Part shown: positions 1 to 9,135 of the stretch, piece by piece
How positions within the stretch are numbered: position 1 is the stretch's first letter
How the letters are laid out: each line of letters starts with the position of its first letter
Source: Paracoccus sp. IB05
GTDB taxonomy: Bacteria > Pseudomonadota > Alphaproteobacteria > Rhodobacterales > Rhodobacteraceae
Direction: 5' to 3'
Assembly (NCBI RefSeq): GCF_016405985.1
Contig: NZ_JAEFCF010000018.1
Location: 29,692 to 93,691 of the forward strand
DNA length: 64,000 bases
Notes under the pieces: generated by a model
Seen by the model: the letters and a program-made list of their open reading frames with translations, nothing else
Database searches by the model: none
Told to the model about the DNA's origin: nothing
Translations under genes and position numbers: made by a program

Positions 1-563
1 GTTCAAAGCGCCGTCAGGTTGATGTGCAACTGGTGGCGATGACCAATCGGGACCTGCGCGAAGAGGTGGAGGCCGGCCGTTTCCGCCGCGATCTCTATTA
101 CCGGATCGGCGCGATGACCATCGAAGTGCCGCCCTTGCGCGAACGCCCCTGTGATATCATGGGGCTGGCCGATCACTTCAACCGCGCCGTGGCGGCACGG
201 CTGCACCGCGAGCCGCTGATCCTGTCGCAAGAGGCTGCCGGCCTGCTCGCGCATTACGACTGGCCCGGCAATGTGCGCGAGATGCGCAACCTTTTCGAAC
301 GGCTGCATCTGATGGTCAACGGCACGATTGTCACCGAAGACGATCTGCCCGCCGCGCTGCGCAGCGCCCCGCGGCAGCCGGTCGCGGTGGCGGCCGAACC
401 CGTCATACCGGCCAATCTCACCGATATGGAGGAACAGGCGATCCGCCGCACTCTGGCGGCGGAAGAAGGCAATCTGACCCGCGTGGCGCAGGTTCTGGGG
501 ATCTCGCGCCCGACGCTGTACCGCAAGCTGAAGACCTATGGCATCCGCCGCACCTATGAGTGA
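1..563 (+). CDS. sigma54-dependent activator, C-terminal part (5' end outside window)
   Basis: The frame is open from the left edge (first full codon at base 3), so the N-terminal sensor domain and Walker A lie outside. Visible are the sensor I strand (VAMTNRDL), the conserved FRRDLYYRI and VPPLRER stretches and the DWPGNVREMRN helix of the AAA+ domain. A C-terminal Fis-type helix-turn-helix follows (NLTRVAQVLGISRPTLYRKL). This architecture is that of NtrC/AcoR-class enhancer-binding proteins. It converges on the monooxygenase operon across a terminator hairpin, so it is a good candidate for that operon's activator (inference). Whether it carries a GAFTGA loop or a GAF sensor cannot be seen here. 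Confidence 0.93.
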   Translation, partial: SKRRQVDVQLVAMTNRDLREEVEAGRFRRDLYYRIGAMTIEVPPLRERPCDIMGLADHFNRAVAARLHREPLILSQEAAGLLAHYDWPGNVREMRNLFERLHLMVNGTIVTEDDLPAALRSAPRQPVAVAAEPVIPANLTDMEEQAIRRTLAAEEGNLTRVAQVLGISRPTLYRKLKTYGIRRTYE

Positions 564-573
564 GCGCGCATAG

Positions 574-607
574 AAAAGGCGCCACCGGGGGGAGAGTGGC
601 GCCTTTT
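574..607. terminator. bidirectional rho-independent terminator
   Basis: A perfect 12-bp inverted repeat (AAAAGGCGCCAC / GTGGCGCCTTTT) surrounds a 10-base loop. The A and T runs at the stem ends give a U tract in both directions. It lies 10 bases after the activator stop codon and 36 bases past the end of the convergent dehydrogenase gene, so it can end both transcripts. Confidence 0.85.
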
Positions 608-642
608 CCTGCCGCTTCTGTCTGGCCCGGGGACCAGCGCCT

Positions 643-1686
643 TCAGGGCACGATCACGCCCCGCCCGGTGAAGCGGCGGTTCTTGAAGTCGTCAATCGCC
701 GTGTTGATGTCATCAAGCTTATAGGCCGTGTAATGCATCTTCACCTTGCCATCTGCATTCAGTTCCATCAGTTCGACCAGTTCGGTGTAATCGCCGACGA
801 GGCTGCCGCCGATTTTGATCTCGTTGGCGACAAGCTCCAGGGTCGGCACTTCGATCTTGCCGCCATAGCCGACGACGATGCATTCGCCGCCCTTGCGCAA
901 GAGCTTCCAGCAGATGTTTTCGACGCCGAGTTCACCGACAAAATCGATCACCACATGGGCGCCGCCGCCGGTGATCTCTTTCAGTTCTTCGATCAGGTTC
1001 GGGCCACCATCCAGCACCACATCGGCGCCGAGTTCCCGGGCGAGCACCTGCGCCCCCGGCTCGCGGTCAATTGCGATCAGCCGCGCGCCGCAAAGCTCGC
1101 GCAGGGATTGCAGCGCGATATGGCCCAGCCCGCCTACGCCAAGTACCGCACACCAGCTGCCGGGCGGCAACATCTTTGCCGCCCGCTTCGCCGCGCGGTA
1201 GGCGGTGATGCCGGCATCGGCCATCGGCGCCACATCCAGCGGCACGATATCGGTGTTCAGCCTGATTAACGAACGCTCATTCGTCTTGAAATAGTCCGCG
1301 AAGCCACCATCAAGGCCGAGGCCCGGAAAGAGGCCGTGATCGCAATACATATCATGGCCGTGATGGCAGTTCAGGCAGACGCCACAGGTGCGCAGCGGAT
1401 GGCAGATCACTGCATCGCCCGGCTTCACGGTCCGCACATTCGATCCGACATCCTCGACCCAGCCAGCATTTTCATGCCCCATCACATAGGGCAGCAGCGT
1501 GTTATGCGGATCCATGATCGGCTTCCACACGCCTTCGATAATATGCAGATCGGTGCGGCACAGGCCGGCCGCGCCGACCCGCACAATCACCTCATCGGGC
1601 GCAAGGATGGTCGGCGCCGGGATATCCTCGATCACCAGCTGCACATTCATTGCGGGATCATATTCGTAGAGTCTTGCAGCCTTCAT
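643..1686 (-). CDS. zinc-dependent alcohol dehydrogenase (monooxygenase operon, last gene)
   Basis: A 347-residue medium-chain dehydrogenase. Visible are the catalytic zinc cysteine region (GLCRTDLH), the GHEN motif, a full four-cysteine structural zinc loop (CGVC-LNC-HHGHDMYC) and the nucleotide-binding GVGGLGH. The ATG at 1686 is chosen because AAGGAG lies 6 bases upstream; a longer open frame to 1827 has no such site and would overlap the chaperonin gene. It is the most distal gene of the monooxygenase operon and probably oxidises the alcohol product, as Adh does in propane/Mim clusters. It is clearly related to the dehydrogenase at 18412, but that one has lost two structural cysteines. 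Confidence 0.9.
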   Translation of the reverse strand: MKAARLYEYDPAMNVQLVIEDIPAPTILAPDEVIVRVGAAGLCRTDLHIIEGVWKPIMDPHNTLLPYVMGHENAGWVEDVGSNVRTVKPGDAVICHPLRTCGVCLNCHHGHDMYCDHGLFPGLGLDGGFADYFKTNERSLIRLNTDIVPLDVAPMADAGITAYRAAKRAAKMLPPGSWCAVLGVGGLGHIALQSLRELCGARLIAIDREPGAQVLARELGADVVLDGGPNLIEELKEITGGGAHVVIDFVGELGVENICWKLLRKGGECIVVGYGGKIEVPTLELVANEIKIGGSLVGDYTELVELMELNADGKVKMHYTAYKLDDINTAIDDFKNRRFTGRGVIVP

Positions 1687-1753
1687 GGCGCGCTCCTTAC
1701 TTTGAAAATCCGGGTTCCGGAGGGGTCGGGCGGCGAGACGCCGCCCGTTCCGC

Positions 1754-3388
1754 TCATTGACGGCCAAGCCGCTCCGAGCCGCCGCCAAGCGCCGGGCCGG
1801 CGGTCGGGTCGACATAGTCTTCGGCATGACCGATCAGGGTCTCGGTGGTCAGGATCAGACAGGCGACCGAGGCCGCATTGGCCAGCGCCGAACAGGTGAC
1901 CCGCACCGGATCGACGATCCCGGCCTCGATCATGTCGCGAAACCTGCCCTGGGACGCGTCAAAACCCATCCCGTCGGCGGACCGCACCACCTCGGCGATC
2001 ACCGCATTCGGGTCGGTCCCCGCATTCAGCGCGATCCGCGCCAGTGGACGGGTCAGGACGGAACGTACCAGCTCGATCCCCACCGCCACATCGCCCGATG
2101 CCTGCGCGACAACCGCGTCCAGCACCGGCGCGGCATGGGCAAGCGCCGAGCCGCCGCCGGGGACGACGCCCTCTTCGACCGCCGCACGGATCGCGTAAAG
2201 CGAATCCTCGATCAGCTGGATCTTGCGCTTTTGCTCCACCGGCGTGAGGCCACCGGCATGGATCACCGCCGTGCCGCCCGAGAGCTTGGCGAGGCGTTCG
2301 CGCAGTTTATCCTGTTCGATATTCGGCGGCGCGATGTCATATTGGCGCTGCACCTGCAGACGCCGCGCAGTGATTGCCGCCGCATCGCCCGCGCCGCCGA
2401 TCACCGTGGTTTGCCCCGCCGAAGACCGCACCTGCCGCGCCGCGCCCAACTGTTCGCGGGTGACATTCTCGATCTTCCGGCCCAGATCGCGCGCCAGCAC
2501 CTCGCCGCCGGTCAGGATCGCGAGATCATCCATCAACGCCTTGCGCCAGTGGCCATATTCCGGCGGATGCACGATCAGATATTTGCCGGCGGGAGCGGCC
2601 TCCAGCAGCGTCACCACCACTTCGGGCGCGATTTCCTCGGCGACAATCAACAGCGAGCGGCCCTCGGCATCGGCGATGCGGCGGGCGCCATCCAGTGCAG
2701 AAGGTGCGAGGATTTTCTGGTCGGTCAGCAGGATCAGCGGCTTTTCCAGCACCGCCTCCATCTCGTCCTGGTTGGTGACCATGTGATGCGAGATATAGCC
2801 GCGTTCAAAAGACATGCCTTCGATCACCTCAAGCGTCGTCTCGACCGTCACGGAAAAATCGGCGGTGATGATACCGTCTTCGCCGACGCGGGCATGCGCC
2901 TCGGCGACGATCTCACCCAGACGGGGGTCGGTGGCAGCGATATTGGCCACCGCACTCAGAAGGCGCGGATTATCTTTGACCGGCACGGCCTGGGCGCGCA
3001 GCGCCTCGACCACTTTCGCGACCGCCAGCTCGATCCCCCGGCACAGATCCACCGCCCGAGCGCCGCGCTCGGCCTGGGTCACGCCCTGCTGGATCATCGC
3101 ATTGGCAAGGACGATCGCCGTGGTGGTGCCGTCACCCGCCACCTCATTCGTCTGCATCGAGACCTCGCGCACCACCTGGGCGCCCATATTCTCGAACCGG
3201 TCCGGCAGCTCGATCTCGGTCGCGATGGAAACACCGTCACGCGTGATCAGCGGCGTGCCGACGGGGCGGTCGATCATCGCATTCAACCCTTTGGGCCCCA
3301 GCGTCGGTTCGACAGCGGCGGCAAGCTTTGCAACACCGCGCGCCAGCGCCCGGCGGGCCTCGATGGAATGGATCAGAAAGTTAGGCAT
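1754..3388 (-). CDS. specialised GroEL-like chaperonin (MimG type)
   Basis: A 544-residue type I chaperonin homologue. The ATP-site motif GDGTTTA (residues 85-91), the LGPKG stretch near residue 31 and the EEGVVPGGGSAL motif of the late equatorial domain are present. It differs from housekeeping GroEL in ending ALGGGSERLGRQ instead of a GGM-rich tail, and no groES partner is adjacent. The ATG at 3388 follows GGGAGG. Chaperonin-like genes of this kind accompany propane/Mim-type di-iron monooxygenases, and in mycobacteria the product is needed to obtain soluble large hydroxylase subunit. The same role is inferred here from operon position. Confidence 0.92.
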   Translation of the reverse strand: MPNFLIHSIEARRALARGVAKLAAAVEPTLGPKGLNAMIDRPVGTPLITRDGVSIATEIELPDRFENMGAQVVREVSMQTNEVAGDGTTTAIVLANAMIQQGVTQAERGARAVDLCRGIELAVAKVVEALRAQAVPVKDNPRLLSAVANIAATDPRLGEIVAEAHARVGEDGIITADFSVTVETTLEVIEGMSFERGYISHHMVTNQDEMEAVLEKPLILLTDQKILAPSALDGARRIADAEGRSLLIVAEEIAPEVVVTLLEAAPAGKYLIVHPPEYGHWRKALMDDLAILTGGEVLARDLGRKIENVTREQLGAARQVRSSAGQTTVIGGAGDAAAITARRLQVQRQYDIAPPNIEQDKLRERLAKLSGGTAVIHAGGLTPVEQKRKIQLIEDSLYAIRAAVEEGVVPGGGSALAHAAPVLDAVVAQASGDVAVGIELVRSVLTRPLARIALNAGTDPNAVIAEVVRSADGMGFDASQGRFRDMIEAGIVDPVRVTCSALANAASVACLILTTETLIGHAEDYVDPTAGPALGGGSERLGRQ

Positions 3389-3460
3389 GGGGTATCCTCC
3401 CTTGTGACCGGTCACGCCCCCGCGCGCCGGCTTCCCTTCATGGTGGTGGGGTGGCGTGGC

Positions 3461-4288
3461 TCAGCTGCGGCTGTCCGGGCTGGCCCCGTGGTCTGTCGCG
3501 AGATGGTCCCTGGGCGGCACCCGTCCGAGGATGAAATCGATCAGCTCCGGCTCCCCACCGGACAGATCGACTTCTTTGTAACGTGCCGCAGCGAGGCCGC
3601 GGCACATGGCGCCGTTGAACTCCATATTGATGCGAATGGCGCGGAGCCGCATCAGATGGTCGGCAAGACCCCCGGCGGTCAGTGGGTCGCCTGCCCAGGT
3701 GACAAAGGCCGGGTCGTCAGGCAAAAGTGCCAGCCCGTCACCGACAAGGATCTCGCGGTAACGCGGTTTCTGAACTGATGCCTCCGGCTGGTTCCCGAGG
3801 TTGAGCGCATCAAACCCCGCCAGCGTCAGCGCGGTGATCTGTGCGGGCGCCCAGCCCATCGCCGTAAGCCCCCGGATCACCGCCTCCTGGCGGCGCAGAA
3901 AGGCTTTCTCGCGGAAGGTTTCGCGCACCTCCGAGAGATCCGCCCCATCGCTCATCTCGGCGAAGACCGCGTCGAAAGACTGCTCTTCGTTGACGGCGGC
4001 ATTCACCCGTTCCGCATAGCAGTGATCCATAAGGATCACCCGCGCCTTCGATGCCCAGGGGGGCGCGAGAGCGGCCTTGCGGATGCCATCGGCCATCAGA
4101 AACGCGAAGTTCGGCGAACACCAATAGGTCGGCAGGCGAAAGGTGATATCGACCTCGCCATTCCTGACCTCAAGCCGTTCGACAAAGCCCATATCGGTGA
4201 TCGGCTCATCAAGCTCGGGATCGGTGACGGCGCCAAGACGCCGCCACACTTCCCTTGCCTGCGCGCCCCGGATTTGCGGCAGGCCCAT
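3461..4288 (-). CDS. MIP18/DUF59-type metal-sulfur cluster assembly-like protein
   Basis: A 275-residue protein. Its first ~100 residues resemble the MIP18/DUF59 fold (VTDPELDEPITDMGFVERLEV, then a CSPNFAF stretch with the conserved cysteine). The remaining ~170 residues are an extension I do not recognise. It starts 3 bases after the amidohydrolase stop codon, so the two are translationally linked. Family members act in iron-sulfur or iron-centre assembly. In this operon it may help to metallate the di-iron hydroxylase or the reductase (inference). Confidence 0.8.
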   Translation of the reverse strand: MGLPQIRGAQAREVWRRLGAVTDPELDEPITDMGFVERLEVRNGEVDITFRLPTYWCSPNFAFLMADGIRKAALAPPWASKARVILMDHCYAERVNAAVNEEQSFDAVFAEMSDGADLSEVRETFREKAFLRRQEAVIRGLTAMGWAPAQITALTLAGFDALNLGNQPEASVQKPRYREILVGDGLALLPDDPAFVTWAGDPLTAGGLADHLMRLRAIRINMEFNGAMCRGLAAARYKEVDLSGGEPELIDFILGRVPPRDHLATDHGASPDSRS

Positions 4289-4291
4289 GGC

Positions 4292-5314
4292 TTATTCCGC
4301 CGCGATGCGGATGGGCGACTGTGCCAGCTCGGCACGTTTCGCAGCCACGTCGATATCGTAAAGCCGCGCCGCATTGAGGCCGAGGATCTTTTCCTTGATC
4401 TCATCGGTCAGCTGCACGCCCCGCTCTTGCGCGATGTCGTCCGGGATCTGGTAGTTCCACAGCTTTTCCACCAGCCATTGCGGCGTCCAGATCGCGTAAT
4501 CCGATCCGAACAGGATCTTCTCCGGCCCGAGCCAGAACAGAAGTTCGGAAATGATCTCGCCGAAATAGCGCGGGCGCGAATGGATGAACGGAAGCGCCAC
4601 CGCGAGGCCGGCATAGACATTGCTTTCCTGCGTCGCGATCCAGCAGAAATCGTCGAGACGCGGCAGGCCGCAATGCTCGATGATCCAGTTCAGACCAAGG
4701 AAATCGGTCGCCGCATCATCCACATCGCCCACCGCAAAAGCGTCTTTCGACAAGGGCCGGATGGTCGGGCCTTTATGGACATGGATGTTCCTGATCCCAA
4801 GCTTTTCGCAAAGCTCAAAGCATTTATAGGCAGAGGGGTCAGTCAGTTTCCAGCCTTTGGAATCGCCGTTCCATTCGGCCGTGTACATCTTTACCCCTTT
4901 GATATCAAAAGTCTCTTTCATGTAATGGATATATTCCAGCGCCTTTTCACCATCGCGCGGATCGAAAGACCCGTTGACGATGAACCGGCCCGGATTGACC
5001 TCGGCCAGCTGGTTCGACCGCTCGATCGAGCTGAAGCCTTCCTTGTAGAAATCTTTCAGATAGGTCGACTGGATGATCGCCATGTCATCCGGCCCGTCGA
5101 TGAAGAGGTCGCGGTAGACCTGTTCGACCGTCTGCTTCTCGAACCGCTCCTTCTCCCAGAGTTCTTCCTTCGGGCTGAGACCGGTGTGATAGGCGTAGAA
5201 ACAGTCGATGAACTGCTTCCCGTGCACATTGCGCTGATTTTCGGGGGAGCCGTTCCAGAAATGCGTATGGCAGTCGAGCACGAAGATCTCTTTGCCGTCT
5301 TTCGTCTTATACAT
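4292..5314 (-). CDS. amidohydrolase 2 family metal-dependent hydrolase
   Basis: A 340-residue TIM-barrel hydrolase. Metal-site motifs are visible: CHTHFW near residue 15, HVHKG, EHCGLP and the C-terminal GSDYAI aspartate. GGAGG lies at proper spacing before the ATG at 5314. A gene of this family is a regular member of propane monooxygenase clusters between the dehydrogenase and the chaperonin; its substrate there is not firmly established. Members elsewhere hydrolyse or decarboxylate small acids, and no specific reaction can be assigned from sequence. Confidence 0.88.
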   Translation of the reverse strand: MYKTKDGKEIFVLDCHTHFWNGSPENQRNVHGKQFIDCFYAYHTGLSPKEELWEKERFEKQTVEQVYRDLFIDGPDDMAIIQSTYLKDFYKEGFSSIERSNQLAEVNPGRFIVNGSFDPRDGEKALEYIHYMKETFDIKGVKMYTAEWNGDSKGWKLTDPSAYKCFELCEKLGIRNIHVHKGPTIRPLSKDAFAVGDVDDAATDFLGLNWIIEHCGLPRLDDFCWIATQESNVYAGLAVALPFIHSRPRYFGEIISELLFWLGPEKILFGSDYAIWTPQWLVEKLWNYQIPDDIAQERGVQLTDEIKEKILGLNAARLYDIDVAAKRAELAQSPIRIAAE

Positions 5315-5346
5315 GATGTTCCTCCCTGGATTTTGTCTTGGTTAGG

Positions 5347-6426
5347 TCAGAGACTGATCGCGACTTTCAACACGCCGTCGCGCTGGTTGGCGAAGAGCTC
5401 ATAGGCGTCTTCGATCTGGTCGATGCTGTAGCGATGGGTGACGAGCGCGCTGAAATCGACGCGGCGGGCGCGGACGACCTCCATCATCCGGCGCATCCGT
5501 TCCTTGCCGCCAGGGCAAAGCGCCGTGCGGATGGTTTTCTCGCCCAGACCGGCGGCGAAGGCGTCGACCGGGATCTTCAGATCGCCGGAATAGACCCCAA
5601 GGCTGGACAGCGTGCCGCCAGGACGGATCGAACGCAGCGCCCATTCAAAGGTCGCCTGCAGGCCGAGCGCCTCGATGGCCACGTCACAGCCGCGCCCGTC
5701 GGTCATTTCCAGAATGGTCTCGACGACATTGTTCGAGGCCTTGAAATCGACCACCTCATCGGCGCCCATGCGTTTCGCCATGGCCAGACGCGCGGGCACG
5801 GTGTCGACGGCGATGATGCGGCTCGCGCCCATCAGCTTCGCCCCGGCGGTGGCGCAAAGGCCAATCGGCCCCTGAGCAAAAACCACCACCGTATCGCCGA
5901 TTTTGATATTGCCGTTCTCGGCGCCGACAAAGCCCGTCGACATGATGTCGGGGCACATCAGCACCTCTTCATCACTCAGATCATCGGGGATCGGCGCGAG
6001 GTTCGCCATCGCATCGGGCACCAGCACATATTCGGCCTGGCAGCCATCAATCGTATTGCCGAATTTCCAGCCGCCGGTGGCCTTCCAGCCATGTTTCGTC
6101 CCGGCCCCATCCTGCGAGGAACAGCCGCAGAGACAGGCATTCGACCAGCCGGACGGTGTGATCGCGCCGGCAATCACCCGCTGGCCTTCGCGAAACCCCT
6201 TCACCGCCGAGCCGAGTTTTTCGATCACCCCCACCGGCTCATGCCCGATGGTAAGCCCCTTCTCGACCGGGTATTCGCCTTTGAGAATATGGATATCGGT
6301 GCCGCAGATCGTGGTTGTGGTGACCCGCATCAGCGCGTCATTCGGCCCCACATCGGGGATCTTCTTGTCTTCAAGAACGATCCGGCCTTTTTCGACAAAG
6401 ACCGCCGCTTTCATCATGCTTGCCAT
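5347..6426 (-). CDS. zinc-type secondary alcohol dehydrogenase (isopropanol dehydrogenase-like)
   Basis: A 359-residue medium-chain dehydrogenase of the bacterial secondary-alcohol/threonine dehydrogenase branch. It has TTICGTDIHIL (catalytic cysteine), GHEPVG and the dinucleotide motif GPIGLCA. The loop after residue 100 carries cysteines (NACLCGCSSQDG) but not the usual structural zinc spacing. AGGAG precedes the ATG at 6426. It lies directly after the four monooxygenase genes, which fits oxidation of a subterminal alcohol such as 2-propanol to the ketone (inference from cluster type). Confidence 0.9.
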   Translation of the reverse strand: MASMMKAAVFVEKGRIVLEDKKIPDVGPNDALMRVTTTTICGTDIHILKGEYPVEKGLTIGHEPVGVIEKLGSAVKGFREGQRVIAGAITPSGWSNACLCGCSSQDGAGTKHGWKATGGWKFGNTIDGCQAEYVLVPDAMANLAPIPDDLSDEEVLMCPDIMSTGFVGAENGNIKIGDTVVVFAQGPIGLCATAGAKLMGASRIIAVDTVPARLAMAKRMGADEVVDFKASNNVVETILEMTDGRGCDVAIEALGLQATFEWALRSIRPGGTLSSLGVYSGDLKIPVDAFAAGLGEKTIRTALCPGGKERMRRMMEVVRARRVDFSALVTHRYSIDQIEDAYELFANQRDGVLKVAISL

Positions 6427-6485
6427 GGTGTCTCCTGCACAGTCGGAAACGAGGCGCGCAAAAGCCGCGCGCCCCGCAAAAGCGG

Positions 6486-6854
6486 TCAGATATATTCGAA
6501 GACTTCGTCCATATTGCCGAAGAGGATGACGGTATTGTCGTCGATCCGGACCATGCGGCCGTAATGGGTGGAAGTGTTGACCTCGAAGATCTCGGCGGTC
6601 ATTTCGCGGCCGAGATATTCGGTGATGTCATCCATTTTGAAGATCAGCTTGCCTTCGCCGTCGATCCGGATCGTGGCCGGATTATAGGTGACGGTGACGT
6701 TCTTATCCTGATCCATATATTCGGCGATGGCGCGGGCCTCGACCGAGTCGTTCATGGTGACGCCGCATTGATGCGAGATCGTCTGCTCGAAGGTGATATC
6801 CTTCATCTGCTTGAAGATATTGCTCTTCGTGCTGTCGCGTGACGTGCTGGACAT
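6486..6854 (-). CDS. prmD: monooxygenase coupling (effector) protein, MmoB/DmpM family
   Basis: A 122-residue soluble protein of the MmoB/DmpM family: a variable N-terminus followed by the regulatory fold (VEARAIAEYMDQD, TYNPATIRIDGEGKL). Such proteins bind the hydroxylase, control substrate access and speed turnover, and have no cofactor. It begins 12 bases after the small hydroxylase gene with its own AGGAG. Fourth place after large subunit, reductase and small subunit is the order of the propane/Mim group of soluble di-iron monooxygenases. Confidence 0.93.
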   Translation of the reverse strand: MSSTSRDSTKSNIFKQMKDITFEQTISHQCGVTMNDSVEARAIAEYMDQDKNVTVTYNPATIRIDGEGKLIFKMDDITEYLGREMTAEIFEVNTSTHYGRMVRIDDNTVILFGNMDEVFEYI

Positions 6855-6866
6855 GGGTCTCTCCTC

Positions 6867-7925
6867 TCAGCGGCTCAGGCCGATTTCGCCCAGGATCTGC
6901 GCCAGACGCTCATGCGAGACAGCCTGGGCGTCAGCAAAGGACACGGGTTTCGAATGGGGTTGCGACCAGATCGGTTGCAGCGCGGCCGCGGCCTTGTCGG
7001 CCAGAACGCCATGCTTTTTCACCCAGCCCTGGAACAGCGCGCGGTTATGGGCGCCGTGCTTTTCGTCATGGGCGAGGAGATAGATCAGGTCGATCGTATT
7101 CGCGAGGTTGCGCTCGTAATCGGCCTCGGCCGCCGAGATCACCGGCGGCGTGATGAAGTCGTTATTCGCCGCCGCCGCCTGCATCAGGAAGCCCGAACGC
7201 ATCAGTTCGCCCACCAGCGGTTCAAAGATCAGGTTGATCGCGAAATACTGCTCGAGGTAGTCCTCGGTACCCATGATGGTCTCGATGGCGAGACGACAGG
7301 GCTGCCAGGCGGCATCTTCCAGCCAGGCCTTCTTGCCCAGCTCATCATCCCAGCCCTCGATATCCATGCCGATCTCGGCGAGATAGAGCGTGATGTCCTG
7401 CGCCAGCCGCATCTTGTAGGAAGAATTGGTCAGCGTGGCATTGTTGATCATCTGGGTATAGCCATAGCGCTGCGCCTGCATGAGCGAGGTGCCAAGGCCG
7501 AATTCTGCATGTTTCCAGGCGCCGAGATGCGTCTGCAGCACCTTCTGCCAGACCTTGTCGAACACCAGATGCGCGCCGGCCTTGCGGGCATTGGCGATCA
7601 CCGATTGCACCATATTCTCGATCTTGGCCTGGCGCTGGTAATGGGTGCGTTCCCATTCCTGATCCGGCGCACGGAACGCGTGCCAGTTCGATGACAGCGC
7701 CTTGGTATTGTCCTTGGTATAGGCGCCCTTGCCGTCGCCAAAGCTGATGATCCAGTCCTGGATCAGATAGCGTTCGGGATCGGGCTGCACATCGACAGTG
7801 ACATCTTCGTAATGCGTCGCCCGTTTGCCGCGCGGTTCGAAATAGTTGTATTTTCGGCTGGTTGAGCCTGCAAAAATCGCAGAGCCGGCGGCTCCCGATC
7901 CGGTAGCGGTGGCTGTTGCTGCCAT
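6867..7925 (-). CDS. prmC: di-iron monooxygenase hydroxylase, small (beta) subunit
   Basis: A 352-residue ferritin-like helical protein of the phenol/methane/toluene hydroxylase beta family (KYNYFEPRGKRATHYEDVTVDVQPDPERYL at the N-terminal side, long amphipathic helices after). It has no iron ligands of its own and pairs with the large subunit in the hydroxylase heterodimer. The ATG at 7925 (MAATATAT) is chosen because AGGA lies just upstream; a start at 7955 has no ribosome site. The Ala/Thr/Gly-rich first 30 residues are probably disordered. Confidence 0.93.
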   Translation of the reverse strand: MAATATATGSGAAGSAIFAGSTSRKYNYFEPRGKRATHYEDVTVDVQPDPERYLIQDWIISFGDGKGAYTKDNTKALSSNWHAFRAPDQEWERTHYQRQAKIENMVQSVIANARKAGAHLVFDKVWQKVLQTHLGAWKHAEFGLGTSLMQAQRYGYTQMINNATLTNSSYKMRLAQDITLYLAEIGMDIEGWDDELGKKAWLEDAAWQPCRLAIETIMGTEDYLEQYFAINLIFEPLVGELMRSGFLMQAAAANNDFITPPVISAAEADYERNLANTIDLIYLLAHDEKHGAHNRALFQGWVKKHGVLADKAAAALQPIWSQPHSKPVSFADAQAVSHERLAQILGEIGLSR

Positions 7926-7976
7926 TGGTCTTTCCTCCCTGTGGTGTTTGTTCACTCGAAGAGCGGTCGGGCCGCC

Positions 7977-9035
7977 TTAATGGCCCGACGAACCGGACGT
8001 CGTGGTGAACTTGTCGTAGAAAATCCGCTCGCTCTCATAATCGAGCATGAAGAGCGTCGGCGTCAGCGCGTCGATCATCGGGGGTGGGCCGCAGGCATAG
8101 ACATCGCCCAGACCTTCGATCCCCAGATCCTTGAGCTTGCGATCGACCGCTTGGTGGACAAAGCCGGTCTCGCCGGTCCAGCCGCTGTCCTCGGGGGCGT
8201 GCGAGAGCACCGGGATGAATTCGACCGTCGGATGCGCCGCGGTGATCGCCGCCAGCTGGTCGAGATGGAAGAGATCGTCTTCCGTCCGGGCGCCGTAGAA
8301 GAAATAGACCGGCCGCGCCTCGCCGCTTTCGATATGGTCATGCAGGATCGACCACACCGGCGACATGCCGGAGCCCGCGCCGACCAGCACCACCGGCCCG
8401 TCGCGCCCTTCGCGGCGGAAACACATGCCGTAGGGGCCGACCACGCTCACTTTTGCTCCGGCCCGGATTCCTCCGTTGTCGAGCTGGTTGGAGAACTTTC
8501 CTTCGGGGTATTTTTTGATGATGAAGGAGAGTTTCTGGGTTTCGCTCGGCGGATTTGCCATGGAGAACGAACGCGTGATCGTCTCCCCTTCTTCCGTGGT
8601 GACTGTGATGTCGACATACTGACCCGCCCAGAACTTGAGCGGCGCGTTCAGCTCGATCTCGACGCCGCGAATGTCATGCGTGAGTTTGCGGAAATCCGTG
8701 ATCTGCCCGTCGAACTGCTTGACGGGAATGGATTTCGACAGCACCTCCTCGTCATAGTTCAGAAGGTCGATTGTCAGATTGTCGAAGGCTTTCGCGCGGC
8801 ACATCAGGATCTGGCCGCTGTCGCGATCGCCATCATTCAGCGCGAATGTGGAATATTTCAGCATCTCGACCTCGCCGTCGAGAAGCACGCATTTGCAGGC
8901 CGAGCATTGCCCTTCCTTGCAACCATGGGGCAGCGCGATCCCCTGGCGGAACGCGGCGTCAAGGACGGTTTCGTCCTCGGCACACTCGAATTCCACGCCC
9001 ACGGGTTCAAGCCTTACCGTGTAAACCTCTCCCAT
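7977..9035 (-). CDS. prmB: monooxygenase NADH-dependent reductase (2Fe-2S/FAD)
   Basis: A 352-residue electron-transfer protein. An N-terminal plant-type ferredoxin domain carries Cys39, Cys44, Cys47 and Cys79. An FAD domain with RSFSMANPP and an NADH domain with GAGSGMSP and ACGPPPMID follow. It passes electrons from NADH to the di-iron hydroxylase. The ATG at 9035 (MGEVYTVRLEPVG) is chosen because GGGGAGG lies upstream and this is where family members begin; a start at 9083 would add an unrelated 16-residue leader. Second position in the operon is typical of the propane/Mim group. Confidence 0.94.
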   Translation of the reverse strand: MGEVYTVRLEPVGVEFECAEDETVLDAAFRQGIALPHGCKEGQCSACKCVLLDGEVEMLKYSTFALNDGDRDSGQILMCRAKAFDNLTIDLLNYDEEVLSKSIPVKQFDGQITDFRKLTHDIRGVEIELNAPLKFWAGQYVDITVTTEEGETITRSFSMANPPSETQKLSFIIKKYPEGKFSNQLDNGGIRAGAKVSVVGPYGMCFRREGRDGPVVLVGAGSGMSPVWSILHDHIESGEARPVYFFYGARTEDDLFHLDQLAAITAAHPTVEFIPVLSHAPEDSGWTGETGFVHQAVDRKLKDLGIEGLGDVYACGPPPMIDALTPTLFMLDYESERIFYDKFTTTSGSSGH

Positions 9036-9135
9036 TCTGTCCGGCCTCCCCGCCGTCAGTCCGACACGCCATCCGGCTGCCATTCGTCAATTCTGGTGAG
9101 TGGCGGGGGCCAGTCCTGGCCCCCGCGCGCCTGCC

